From Moduliflexus sp964602655 (GTDB taxonomy: Bacteria > Moduliflexota > Moduliflexia > Moduliflexales > Moduliflexaceae), in assembly GCA_964602655.1 (NCBI GenBank), contig CAZRSF010000025.1, positions 1 through 64,000 on the forward strand: a DNA stretch of 64,000 nt, written 5' to 3'. Shown piece after piece: positions 51,826 to 60,269 of the stretch. The notes below the pieces were generated by a model, which did no database searches, had not been told where the DNA came from, and saw nothing but the letters and a program-made list of their open reading frames with translations. A program made the position numbers and the translations under genes. Each line of letters starts with the position of its first letter. Positions within the stretch are counted from its first letter, which is position 1.

Positions 51826-52926
51826 CTATCGTCGCAATACCGCCTTCTCACCAATATCAATCGTTTTCACGCTTTCTGACACCAATGCTGTTGACGTCTG
51901 CTCTTGAACGCTTAACACTGTTAAGCGCCCGATTCCCTGGCGCGGAAACCCTTCGCCGATCTCGCGATACACGATAAAATTATCGGCAGGCTGCACGCCC
52001 TGCGCCGCGCCGACATCAAGGTACACGATATCGCCATACGAGACGGCGTGACGACCGACACGTTCCCTCAAAATATGAGCGATCAACTGATTCCCGACCG
52101 GCACTCCATACGATTTGGAATTCCCGACCACCGGTTTTGCCAATGGCGCAGAAATTTCCGACGCTGGCATAATATGTTCGCCGATTTCGATATAGCTGTA
52201 CGATTTGATCACTTCCGCCGCCGAGATATTTGCTTCCAGGTTTTTGATCCGCAACTGCCCGTCAATTTCGATCTGTGTGCCAATTAATTCTCCGGTCACT
52301 GGATGGAAAATTTCTTTGCTTGGGGTAAAGGCCACAAACACATCCCCTTCTTGTAATTTATCGGCGCTTCCGCGATTGATGTAAATCGAGTCGCCGAATA
52401 CCAATCCTGGCTGTCCGTATTCGGAAAGAATCACTTTTGACGTTTCGCCCTCCAAAGAAGCAGAGCCAGTGATTTGCGCAAAGTCGTTCGACATCAACTC
52501 TTCAAGCGAATACGGAACAATATAGCCGCTCGCTTCGATAAAATCGGCGCTGGGCACAATGGCCGCGTCAGGACGCCGCGTTTTCGCAGCTTCAGGAGAC
52601 GGTGCCGGTAATCCATACCACGGACGCGCAATAATCTTCCCGCTTTTTCGTCCAGCGCTCGTTCCGGTCGTTCCCTGCCCATCGGCTCCTGGAACCAGCC
52701 CCAACACATCGCCAGGATAAATCAGATGCGGATTCGTAATGTGAGGATTATTACGATGTAACTCCCGCCAGGCTCCGGGATCATTGAGTTGATCCGCCGC
52801 AATATCCCACAGCGTGTCCCCATACTGAACGATGTAATTCCCGTTTCCTGACGATTGGGCATAGATTTCAGCAGCCCCCCACAATGCTGCTGCTATTCCC
52901 ACTCCTATCATCATTCGTTTGTTCAT
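51826..52926 (-). CDS. Exported LysM-domain protein
   Basis: About 366 residues with a signal peptide (RMMIGVGIAAALWGAAEIYA). The mature chain begins with a LysM domain (IVQYGDTLWDIAADQLNDPG, then NPHLIYPGDVLGLVPG), which binds peptidoglycan or chitin-like glycan. The remainder is beta-rich (QPGLVFGDSIYINRG; VSYGDIVYLDVGAAQGVQPA) with SH3-like repeats. It may anchor or organise envelope protein complexes. The frame extends to 52977, but the start at 52926 gives the signal peptide; an AGAGG lies upstream. The next gene upstream is another envelope protein. Confidence 0.85.
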   Translation of the reverse strand: MNKRMMIGVGIAAALWGAAEIYAQSSGNGNYIVQYGDTLWDIAADQLNDPGAWRELHRNNPHITNPHLIYPGDVLGLVPGADGQGTTGTSAGRKSGKIIARPWYGLPAPSPEAAKTRRPDAAIVPSADFIEASGYIVPYSLEELMSNDFAQITGSASLEGETSKVILSEYGQPGLVFGDSIYINRGSADKLQEGDVFVAFTPSKEIFHPVTGELIGTQIEIDGQLRIKNLEANISAAEVIKSYSYIEIGEHIMPASEISAPLAKPVVGNSKSYGVPVGNQLIAHILRERVGRHAVSYGDIVYLDVGAAQGVQPADNFIVYREIGEGFPRQGIGRLTVLSVQEQTSTALVSESVKTIDIGEKAVLRR

Positions 52927-53008
52927 GTTCAGGCCTCTCATCATGCGACCGGACGTGGGATTTCGCCTGCGCGTCATCCCACTGTACGGTAAATCATGGA
53001 TACTCTGC

Positions 53009-53887
53009 TTAATACGTCATCATCGGAAGTTGCTGTAATTTTTTGGCAGCCAAATCACGAATTCTTGCATCGTTACCAAACCGCATCGTCACATCGTTCA
53101 ATATTGTGCGCGCCACATCATATTGCTGCATTTCTGCATACGCAAAGCCCATCTTGACCATCGCATCCGGCAGTTTGTTTCCATTCGGATACATCTGCAT
53201 GACCGTCTGGAACGACCGAATCGCTTCAGCATAATTACGAGAGGCATAATAGATTTCTCCGATCCAATAGTAGGCATTATCCGCTAAATCGCTTTGCGGA
53301 TACATGGTGGCGACTTCCTGAAATTTACTCATTGCCGTCCAGTAATCTCGCATCCGATATGCTTGCATCGCTTGATTATACGACATATCTGCCGAGCCGT
53401 ACTGAGGCGCTTGAAATTGTTGTTGCGACGGCTGAAATTGCGGCTGAACGCCATAGGGCGAATACATATTGCTGTCCATGCCCGGCATTGTCGGAACCGG
53501 CATCATATAATTCGGCGCCGTGTTCTGCATGTATGACGGTTGTGACGGCATCATTTGAACCGGAGCAGACGAATACGGCGAAACAGCTTGCGTATTCATA
53601 TTCGGCATCATCGGATAGGCCGGAGCAGTCATCATCTGAGCAGACTTCATCGCCGGATCGATATATTGAGGCACGATTGCGCGGCTATCGTCATTCATGC
53701 CCGGAATCGCTTCCAGATCGGATGGAACAGATGTCATCGGTTGGGCTGCCGTAAAAGTCGGATCAGCAGTCGGGTCTGTCATTTGACCGTTGGGTTCCGC
53801 GCCGATTCCGGCAAACGCGACGATTGAACACATCAAACAGAGGGCAACACCAACAAACACTCCCAATAATTTAACAACACGTTTCAC
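53009..53887 (-). CDS. Exported tetratricopeptide protein, CpoB/YbgF-like
   Basis: About 292 residues. Signal peptide (VVKLLGVFVGVALCLMCSIVAFA), then a long Met/Pro/Gln-rich low-complexity region (MMPSQPSYMQN, PQFQPSQQQFQ) and a C-terminal YbgF-type TPR region (YRMRDYWTAMSKFQEVATMY, YPQSDLADNAYYWIGEIYYA, IRSFQTVMQMYPNGNKLPDA, AYAEMQQYD). This matches CpoB-like periplasmic proteins that work with Tol-Pal, but no tol genes are near. Start: GGAGG is only two bases from the ATG at 53893 but eight from the GTG at 53887, so the GTG is preferred. Confidence 0.82.
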   Translation of the reverse strand: MKRVVKLLGVFVGVALCLMCSIVAFAGIGAEPNGQMTDPTADPTFTAAQPMTSVPSDLEAIPGMNDDSRAIVPQYIDPAMKSAQMMTAPAYPMMPNMNTQAVSPYSSAPVQMMPSQPSYMQNTAPNYMMPVPTMPGMDSNMYSPYGVQPQFQPSQQQFQAPQYGSADMSYNQAMQAYRMRDYWTAMSKFQEVATMYPQSDLADNAYYWIGEIYYASRNYAEAIRSFQTVMQMYPNGNKLPDAMVKMGFAYAEMQQYDVARTILNDVTMRFGNDARIRDLAAKKLQQLPMMTY

Positions 53888-54077
53888 AATCATGTCCTCC
53901 ACAGAATAGAGACGCTAAATTTACATAATGAGCAATCAGCCAGCCTCATCGCAAATTCTGTCTCTTTCTTTCCACATAATAATTATGTTAACAAACGAAA
54001 AACTTCTGACTTTTTCAAGATGGATGTAGTATATGCCGAAAAAAATCGCACTGTCAAGCAAAAAATATCTCTCAGGT

Positions 54078-55043
54078 CTATTCTACATGAGGAAATTCCT
54101 GGCGGGCTTCTTCCAACAGCGCCGTATAGTCCTGATAGCGTCTGGAAAAATGAAAGAGCACCAGTTGTTTTGCCTGAGCGAGCCGGGCGATTTTTCCGGC
54201 ATCTTTTGCAGTCAGATGGTGTGTGGTCTTCGCTTTCTCGCGTTCTTGTTCAGAGAACGACGCTTCGCAAAATAACCAGTCGGACTGCCATGCGAATTGC
54301 GCGATGTCTTCTATCCGATGCGTTTCCAGCAAAAAATCGGTGAGGTAGGTAATTTTCAGGCCGGGTTTATGCACAAGCAATTGCTGCGCAAGAAATTCGA
54401 GGGTATAGACGCGATCTTGAATATGCAGTTCGGTATGGCCTGCATCCCGATTGAGCGCCAATGACTTCAACTTCGCGACCCAGGGGCCAGGTAGAAGCCC
54501 TAATTTTTCCAGGGCGTCTTTGCGAACATTACAGCTTTCGTCTTCGACAAAAGAATAGGCAAACGACGGAATTTTATGATTCAGTTCAAGATAGTCAATC
54601 GAAAATTCGTCATCCTTCAAAATTCTTGACGATCTCGGACGTTCGACGACATCAGTCACGGCAAACCCTTTCCAGCTTGCCAATTCGGTCGCCACGATTT
54701 TTTCCGGGAAGATTTCCTGAACCAGGATAATCAGTTGAAGATTTTGACAGATATTCCAGGTATATCCTTGCAACTTCCCAATAACATTCTGCAAAATCCC
54801 CGGAGGGCCAAAGACCTGAAGCGTTTTTTCTTCGGTCAAATTGAGACGAAGCAGCGTGTCGAAGCCGATGAAATGGTCTATATGAGTATGAGAAACGCAG
54901 ACGTCGGAAATTTTTCGCAGCAGCGCATGTTTGAAATAGTTCAGGCCGCAGTCGAACAGGATGCTGCGCTTACGATCGAGAAGTTCTATATAGAGCGACG
55001 GGTCTCCGGATTTTCCTGCTCCGAGGCGTGGTTTAATCTTCAT
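54078..55043 (-). CDS. rnz: Ribonuclease Z-like metallo-beta-lactamase-fold hydrolase
   Basis: 321 residues. Zinc motif SHTHIDHFIGFD (HxHxDH, about 51-56), then the later acidic/His ligands LTDFL (Asp), FCEASFS and FHFSRRY. The FSRRY strand is diagnostic of RNase Z rather than generic beta-lactamase fold enzymes. RNase Z removes 3' trailers from tRNA precursors lacking an encoded CCA. This fits the local tRNA-Leu just beyond it, whose gene has no encoded CCA. The protein lies alone between envelope genes and that tRNA. Confidence 0.85.
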   Translation of the reverse strand: MKIKPRLGAGKSGDPSLYIELLDRKRSILFDCGLNYFKHALLRKISDVCVSHTHIDHFIGFDTLLRLNLTEEKTLQVFGPPGILQNVIGKLQGYTWNICQNLQLIILVQEIFPEKIVATELASWKGFAVTDVVERPRSSRILKDDEFSIDYLELNHKIPSFAYSFVEDESCNVRKDALEKLGLLPGPWVAKLKSLALNRDAGHTELHIQDRVYTLEFLAQQLLVHKPGLKITYLTDFLLETHRIEDIAQFAWQSDWLFCEASFSEQEREKAKTTHHLTAKDAGKIARLAQAKQLVLFHFSRRYQDYTALLEEARQEFPHVE

Positions 55044-55146
55044 AATAGGCTGTAATCACTGTTGTAACATCCTCTTGCGCAAGCCGCGATATATTCGTTG
55101 ATTTTATGAGGAGTTACGATGGAATAACGGGAGGGGAAAAAGAAAA

Positions 55147-55230
55147 TGCCGAAGGGGGGACTCGAACCCCCACGAGAGTAACCTCACAGGCACCTGAAGC
55201 CTGCGCGTCTGCCAGTTCCACCACTTCGGC
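55147..55230 (-). tRNA. tRNA-Leu(CAG)
   Basis: Minus-strand class II tRNA with a long variable arm. Acceptor GCCGAAG/CTTCGGC, D arm, anticodon stem CAGGC/GCCTG with loop TTCAGGT (anticodon CAG, G37), and T arm GTTCGAG. Discriminator A; the CCA is not encoded here, unlike in the two tRNA-Ala genes. Confidence 0.93.
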
Positions 55231-55562
55231 AAGAATAATTTCTTCAAACAAGGCACATTTAAAATAAACGCCCATTTTTCTGTCAAGTTTTTTTCTACCA
55301 TTCCGGATGAAAATTTACAGCGATCATTTTTTCGACAGAACGCACGGCAACTGTAAAATTTTTCGACACTTCTAATGACCTGAAACCAGCGTATTTGTTG
55401 GCTTCTTCAGAATTGTCCAATTGTAGTGTCGGAAAACTTTCCATTTAATTGATTTGGCGATTTTACCTGCACCAAAGAATGCAAGAGAAATAATACTCCA
55501 TCTTCCTTGAAAGAGTAGGCAATGGCAGCATGAGCATTTCTTCCCAAACATCCGACTCAAAA
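55231..55562. other. AT-rich region before the riboswitch
   Basis: No gene was recognised. A minus-strand open stretch (about 55372-55569) looks random. The region carries no clear repeat. Confidence 0.4.
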
Positions 55563-55578
55563 TTGGCATACTGTATGC
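55563..55578 (+). promoter_or_regulatory. Sigma-54-type -24/-12 promoter element
   Basis: TTGGCATACTGTATGC, with GG at 55565-55566 and GC at 55577-55578, exactly 12 bases apart. The -12 box is ATGC instead of TTGC. It shares TGGCATA with the element before the other PEP-CTERM gene. A start about 12 bases beyond the GC would leave the whole riboswitch in the transcript. Confidence 0.6.
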
Positions 55579-55599
55579 ATTACTATACTTAATTAAAGA

Positions 55600-55690
55600 G
55601 TTTCAGAAAAGACCAAATCCATCGTGAGGTGGAGACGGAAAACCACGGGTCTTATCCCACAGCATAAGATAGCCGGGTTGCCTGAAGAGA
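55600..55690 (+). ncRNA. GEMM-I cyclic dinucleotide riboswitch aptamer
   Basis: The conserved core matches GEMM-I (cyclic di-GMP-I): CAAATCC lead, hairpin TCCATC-GTGA-GGTGGA with a GNRA tetraloop, the linker GAGACGGAAAACC, CACGGGTCT, a second hairpin TCTTAT...ATAAGA and the 3' core AGATAGCCGGGTTGCC. P1 can form between TTTCA (55601-55605) and TGAAG (55683-55687). The linker differs from the common GACGCAAAGCC. In my hand alignment the base equivalent to G20 may be A, the signature of cGAMP-sensing GEMM-Ib; this is uncertain. The aptamer 3' core overlaps the terminator stem, so ligand binding should prevent termination. Confidence 0.8.
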
Positions 55691-55709
55691 AGGCAACCCG
55701 GCTTTTTTT
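55672..55709 (+). terminator. Riboswitch-controlled intrinsic terminator
   Basis: A perfect 11-bp stem GCCGGGTTGCC/GGCAACCCGGC, loop TGAAGAGAA, then seven T. Its 5' arm is the conserved 3' end of the aptamer, the classic mutually exclusive arrangement. A further hairpin TGCCTCC-GATAAT-GGAGGCA follows at 55711-55730. Confidence 0.9.
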
Positions 55710-55812
55710 ATGCCTCCGATAATGGAGGCAGCAGGGAAATGAAATACTTGAATAACCATTTTGAGTGTTGCGCGGTCAAGCGCAATATCACAAAATGCAG
55801 GGGGGAAACATC

Positions 55813-56367
55813 ATGAAAAAATCAATCGTTCTTCTTATGGTGTTAAGCGCGTTCGTTTTTGGCGCAAATGCGGCGTTTGCATACCCCTATTCAGGGGAAT
55901 TGATGTTTGTAATGGAAAAAAACGAACAAAACTATGCTCCTTTCTATTCTGAAATTGAAGCAAAGATTGAAGAGTGGTTTCAACAAGCTAAAGGCATTAC
56001 TCGTGACATTGAGTTAGAACTCTATGCTAAAGTTGATCAACCAGGAGATACGAGTACGAATGGCTTTATGACGGTGACTTATGATCTGAGTAATTTATTT
56101 GGAACATGGAAGACTGAAAAACCGATTGAGTTTTATAGCGTAAAAGGTGGCACTGAATTCGCATTCTACTGGTTGGCAACCTCCTTAAACGAAGGCTTTT
56201 GGACGACAGAACATCTGAAAAATAACGGAGAACAGATTCCTACCATTTCGCATTTGTCTGCCTGGAACCCTGGAACAGATACCGTCGTTCCAGAACCGGC
56301 CACGCTGCTTCTGTTAGGCGCAGGCTTGATCGGGTTATTCGGATGCGGCAGGAAGGTGAAAAAGTAA
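55813..56367 (+). CDS. PEP-CTERM sorting-signal exported protein under riboswitch control
   Basis: A 184-residue secreted protein. Signal peptide (KKSIVLLMVLSAFVFGANAA, cleavage near AYPYSG), a mature region without a recognised family (aromatic and acidic; YDLSNLFGTWKTEKPIEFYS), and the C-terminal PEP-CTERM signal VVPEPATLLLLGAGLIGLF followed by the basic end GRKVKK. It is expected to be cut by exosortase and delivered to the cell surface or matrix. AGGGGGG lies seven bases before the ATG. The leader has a sigma-54-like promoter, a GEMM riboswitch and a terminator. The composition is richer in A+T than the neighbours. Confidence 0.88.
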   Translation: MKKSIVLLMVLSAFVFGANAAFAYPYSGELMFVMEKNEQNYAPFYSEIEAKIEEWFQQAKGITRDIELELYAKVDQPGDTSTNGFMTVTYDLSNLFGTWKTEKPIEFYSVKGGTEFAFYWLATSLNEGFWTTEHLKNNGEQIPTISHLSAWNPGTDTVVPEPATLLLLGAGLIGLFGCGRKVKK

Positions 56368-56387
56368 CCCAACCTCTTCGCGTGTTT

Positions 56388-56428
56388 AACGGCAGGAGCG
56401 CAATGCTTCTGCCGTTTTTATTTTTCCC
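56388..56428 (+). terminator. Intrinsic terminator after the PEP-CTERM gene
   Basis: AACGGCAGGAGC/GCTTCTGCCGTT stem (one G-T pair), five-base loop, then TTTATTTTT. Confidence 0.88.
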
Positions 56429-56608
56429 TCATCGAAATACGTTCCCCTGCTTCTCTCTCATTTATGTAAAAAATGCGCATAACCGTCGTAAAATCAATCG
56501 GATGATTTTTTCATTGACAATGATCCCGCAAGAATGCGTGAGATGATGTTGAGTGTTGTTCAATCCCCCAACATCATCACAAACATACAGTGAACATGTT
56601 TCGACCTT

Positions 56609-57205
56609 ATGACTTATGCTCATGGCATGTTACAACAGTATCTTGCACGTCTTCAGATCGGGCGGGAACGGATTGATGACATTGTGAGATGTTTTACCAT
56701 CACGCCCTATCAGAAGCAAACGCATTTCTCGCGTATCGGCGACCATGATGACAAACTCGCATTCCTTATCAGCGGCATCTTTTGCATGTATCTTACCCAG
56801 GAGGATGGGACGCTCTTCGTGAAAGATTTTCTCCATCTGCCGCAATTTTTCACCGCCACATTCGCTCCTCGCCAGGCAAGTATGGTGAATCTTCAGGCGC
56901 TGAATGACGCCCTCGTCTTAGAAGCGAGCTATGCCGAAATTCAACAGATTTTTGCCAGAGACCGCGAACTCGAAACGTTGGCGAAACAAGGATTGGAGCA
57001 ACGCCTGACATCGCTTTATAACCGGCTGGAAGCGTTTGCGACGATGGATGCTACGACACGCTACCTGCGCTTTAAGAAGGATTACGGCGAGGTCGAGGCT
57101 GATATTCCGCAACATCTGATCGCGGCGTATATCGGCATTACGCCGACACAACTGAGCCGGATTCGAAAAAAATACACCAATCTTAGGCTGTCTCAACAAA
57201 TGTAA
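56609..57205 (+). CDS. Crp/Fnr-family transcriptional regulator
   Basis: 198 residues: N-terminal beta-roll (LAFLISGIFCMYLTQEDGT) and a C-terminal helix-turn-helix (IPQHLIAAYIGITPTQLSRI). The cyclic-AMP-binding RGE motif and Fnr iron-sulfur cysteines are absent, so the ligand is unknown or none; it is of the short Bacteroidetes-like Crp style. An in-frame ATG at 56627 is an alternative start. It precedes the ATC-hydrolase-like gene by 93 bases on the same strand and may regulate it. Confidence 0.88.
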   Translation: MTYAHGMLQQYLARLQIGRERIDDIVRCFTITPYQKQTHFSRIGDHDDKLAFLISGIFCMYLTQEDGTLFVKDFLHLPQFFTATFAPRQASMVNLQALNDALVLEASYAEIQQIFARDRELETLAKQGLEQRLTSLYNRLEAFATMDATTRYLRFKKDYGEVEADIPQHLIAAYIGITPTQLSRIRKKYTNLRLSQQM

Positions 57206-57298
57206 ATGACAAGAGAGGTTCCTTCGCGACGATGTGTTGCCAGCAGTTCGAACAAATGAATCACAACAATTTCACGCAACCCATCGGAGGAATGGATC

Positions 57299-57778
57299 AT
57301 GAATAATCAGCAAACAGGCGATCAAAACACGATGTTTCAGGCAATCAAAGCGGTGCATGTCATGTATGCCGCGCAGCAAATCGCCATTTTGAACGCCATG
57401 AAAGAACGCTTCGGCAGCGAGGTGAGCGAAGTGGCAGCGCAAGCGAATGCGAGACATCTCTGCCAGCCCTATTTGACGCAATTTGGCGAAAAGCGCACGC
57501 TTGACGAATTAATCCGCATTCTGTGGCAGCCATTACGTCAGCGCGGCTATACGTTCAGTATCGAACAATCGGCAACCGAGGTGCGCGTCACCTGCTCGGC
57601 GTGTCCGTTTGCCGCATTATATCGGCAATTAGGCGGCGCGGAATGGGGATTTCATCTCTATTGCGCCGCCGATGCCTATTTTGTCGAACAATTCAACCCT
57701 GCCATCATATTCACGCGAACTAAAACGCTGATGGAAGGGCATGAATGCTGTAATCATTGTTACGCGCTTCCAGGCTAA
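57299..57778 (+). CDS. L-2-amino-thiazoline-4-carboxylate hydrolase-family protein
   Basis: 159 residues matching the ATC hydrolase family: CPFAALYRQLGGAEWGFHLY core, conserved C in SACPF and the C-terminal LMEGHECCNHCYA metal/thiol cluster typical of the family. The founding enzyme hydrolyses L-2-amino-delta2-thiazoline-4-carboxylate to S-carbamoyl cysteine in L-cysteine synthesis by Pseudomonas; many homologues have unknown substrates. GGAGG precedes the ATG. It follows a Crp-like regulator gene. Confidence 0.75.
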   Translation: MNNQQTGDQNTMFQAIKAVHVMYAAQQIAILNAMKERFGSEVSEVAAQANARHLCQPYLTQFGEKRTLDELIRILWQPLRQRGYTFSIEQSATEVRVTCSACPFAALYRQLGGAEWGFHLYCAADAYFVEQFNPAIIFTRTKTLMEGHECCNHCYALPG

Positions 57779-57789
57779 ACGGCTTGAGA

Positions 57790-57815
57790 GGGCGGCCATT
57801 AAACTTGCGCCGCCC
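57790..57815 (+). terminator. Possible terminator after the ATC-hydrolase-like gene
   Basis: GGGCGGC...GCCGCCC with a 12-base loop, followed by GCTCTTCTT; the T-run is weak. Confidence 0.45.
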
Positions 57816-57858
57816 GCTCTTCTTATCGCTCATACCACCACAACGATAAATCAATTGA

Positions 57859-58614
57859 CCACCTCATGCGCCATATCAGCCCCAGACCGCCTATGATGAC
57901 GTGACGCTCGTGGCGCTGAAAGCCAAAGCACTGACTGACTCCTGGCAGCCTGATGTCGTCATCGTGACAGATGATAACGCGTCGCGCTATGTCGTCAAAC
58001 CATATTATAAGGACGCGGCCACTCCTTTTGTGTTCTGCGGCATCAACTGGACGGTGGATGAATACGGTTATCCGTATGCGAATGCGACGGGGATGACGGA
58101 GCTTGCGCCGATCCGCCAGGCGTTCGAACAGATCAAACGGATTATCCCCGTCGTCAAAAAAGGGACGTGCATGTATCCCGGCCTGGAATCCGAAAAAACG
58201 GCCTGCGAACGATACGCGATGGTATTGAAACTGTTCGGCGTGGAATTTACGCTGACTCCGGTTGAAACCATGTACGCCTTTGAGGAACAATTCGAAGCCC
58301 TCAGCACTATGGATTTCATCTTTTTTTCGAATAACTCGAGCATCAAGGATTGGGATGTGGCACGCGCCAAACAGATTGTTCAGGAGCATGCGAAGGCGCT
58401 GACCCTGACTATGGATGAATGGATGACGCCGTTCGTGATGTTAGGGTTTACCCAGGTCGGCAGAGAACAGGGGGAATATGCCGCCAGTACTGCGCTAAAA
58501 ATCTTAGAAGGCACGAAGCCTTCCGAGATTGCCATTGTGCCGAACCGAGAATGGAATTTATTTGTCGCAGAACGAGAAACTCCCATAATAATACCAATTG
58601 CCTTAGATCGGTGA
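57859..58614 (+). pseudogene. Chimeric fragment: PP2C phosphatase tail fused to a PF04392-type binding protein
   Basis: The first 20 or so codons (PYQPQTAYDDVTLVALK) match the very end of a SpoIIE/PP2C phosphatase; the intact paralogue ends VYDDVTLVVLKQQ at 62678. From about 57922 the frame continues as an ABC substrate-binding protein of the PF04392 family (WQPDVVIVTDDNASRYVVKP, TPFVFCGINW, NREWNLFVAERE) but lacks its N-terminal half and signal peptide. A stop lies just upstream in frame. A GTG at 57901 could still start translation, but the product would stay in the cytoplasm. This is best read as a deletion scar that joined two genes. Confidence 0.75.
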
Positions 58615-58638
58615 GGCTCTTTTTTTTCGCTTGACAAA
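58600..58638 (+). promoter_or_regulatory. Terminator merged with the -35 box of the next unit
   Basis: GCCTTA-GATCGG-TGAGGC hairpin followed by a T-run that leads straight into TTTTTTCGCTTGACAAA (58622-58638). The same TTTTTTCGCTTGACAAA follows the terminator at 62735. The -10 is not well defined. Confidence 0.55.
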
Positions 58639-58753
58639 TGTTGTGACATGCCTCAGTAAATTGTCTGCGATGACAAGAGTGTTGCCATCGTTTCATATGG
58701 AAAACCTATTATTACGAATGCTTCGAAAGAAGCTTTATTCCGGGAGTCACGTT

Positions 58754-60199
58754 ATGAAAGCACATGAAGCGCAAGAGCAAAAAACGGCACAGCAGAGATG
58801 GCACAGGCTTGGAGTCATGGCAAGCGCGTTCGCAATGGCGGTTTGCTGTCTGGGAGGAATCGTTCACGCCGAAGAGCCTGTCACGACGGTCACGCTCTGG
58901 GAATTTACGGGACATGCCGCTGAATTGACGGAAGCCTTGATCACTCAATTCAATGACACCATCGGAAAAGAAAAAGGGATTCGCATCGAATTTTCGAATC
59001 AGGGGCGAAATTACGAACAAGCCTTCAGTATCGCCTTAGAATCGGGAAATCCGCCGGACATTTTCTTCGAATTGGGCGACCGCTTAGACACGCCGACGCT
59101 TGTCGAACGCCAACAAGTGCTTGCAATCGAGGACATCCCCGGCGGCAGCGAGTTTCTGGCGCAATACGCGCCGAAAGAATTGTATATCCCTGGCACGCAC
59201 ATTTATAACAGCAAAACCTACAGCGTGCCCTCCTATTTTTTCACCATCAAATTGATTTACAACAAAGACCTGTTTGTCAAAGCGGGCATCGTGGATGCCG
59301 ACGGCAAGGCAAGACCGCCGGTCACATGGGCGGAAGCCCGCGAAGACGCGAAAAAAATCGCGCAGTTTCAGCCGGGTGAAACCTTCGGATTCGTGTTTCC
59401 GATGAAAGGGGCGCAAATCGGCACGGCGTTCATCTATTTTTGGGTCTGGAAATTCGTCCGCCCGTTCATCCCGTCTATCGGCCATGATTATTTCGATCAG
59501 CAGCACGGCAAATACGATTTCAGCGCGTTTCGCCCGGCACTGGAATTGCTCATGGAACTCAAGCAGGACGGGTCAGTCATGCCGAACGAGCTCACCGTCT
59601 CTGATGACGCGGCGCGGATTCAATTCGGTCAGGCAGGGAATATTGGCATGTATATCGGCGCGTCCTGGGATACCGGCGTCTTGAATCATCAATATCCGGC
59701 GACCATTGATTGGGGCGTAGCCGAATTGCCCGTGCTTGATCCGGCCAATGCCTTCAAAAATATTGCCGTGATGCGCGAAGGCGCGTTTATTTCCGCGCAA
59801 GCCGCGCAGAAAGACCTGGCGAAAGTATTCGAAGTCTATAAATATCTGCACAGCGATGCGTGGCAGACCCGCATGTATGAAGACGCGAAATTTATCCCGG
59901 CGCTGCCGCGCATTAAAGCCCTTTCGACGAAACCGTCGCAAGAAAAAGGCTGGCCGGAATTTGCAAATGTCGAACAGACCCTGCCTCTGCTGCCTGTGCC
60001 AGACAGTCTATTGACCATTGAAGGCGATATGTGGGAAAACGTGTTTCAGGCGATTTATGATGGGCGAGTCAATATTGACGACGGCCTGAAGGATTTGGAT
60101 CAACGGTATAATGCCGCGTATCAGCAGGCGATTGCCGACGGCAAAGTGAATCCTGATGATTATTATTATCCGACGTATGATCTTCGTTTGACACGCTGA
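58754..60199 (+). CDS. Family 1 extracellular solute-binding protein (sugar type)
   Basis: 481 residues. A long n-region leads into a Sec signal (VMASAFAMAVCCLGGIVHA, cut before EEP). The mature chain has SBP_bac_1 features: TLWEFTGHAAELTEALITQF, GNPPDIFFELGD, YSVPSYFFTIKLIYNKDLF and GASWDTGVLNHQYP. GGGAG precedes the ATG at 58754; the frame is open to 58631. No permease or ATPase gene accompanies it. Instead, a membrane sensor phosphatase follows, so it may present ligand to that sensor. A close paralogue lies at 62901. Confidence 0.9.
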   Translation: MKAHEAQEQKTAQQRWHRLGVMASAFAMAVCCLGGIVHAEEPVTTVTLWEFTGHAAELTEALITQFNDTIGKEKGIRIEFSNQGRNYEQAFSIALESGNPPDIFFELGDRLDTPTLVERQQVLAIEDIPGGSEFLAQYAPKELYIPGTHIYNSKTYSVPSYFFTIKLIYNKDLFVKAGIVDADGKARPPVTWAEAREDAKKIAQFQPGETFGFVFPMKGAQIGTAFIYFWVWKFVRPFIPSIGHDYFDQQHGKYDFSAFRPALELLMELKQDGSVMPNELTVSDDAARIQFGQAGNIGMYIGASWDTGVLNHQYPATIDWGVAELPVLDPANAFKNIAVMREGAFISAQAAQKDLAKVFEVYKYLHSDAWQTRMYEDAKFIPALPRIKALSTKPSQEKGWPEFANVEQTLPLLPVPDSLLTIEGDMWENVFQAIYDGRVNIDDGLKDLDQRYNAAYQQAIADGKVNPDDYYYPTYDLRLTR

Positions 60200-60269
60200 T
60201 CTTCTCTGCTCGCGCCGCCAATGCTCCGGTTGTCGGAGTATCTCCGCCGATAAACTGGGCGTTCGCGGC

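Noticed and set aside
55372..55569. Possible small transposase remnant on the minus strand
   Set aside because: Its Cys-rich start and basic end vaguely recall IS proteins, but no conserved motif or terminal repeat could be found.
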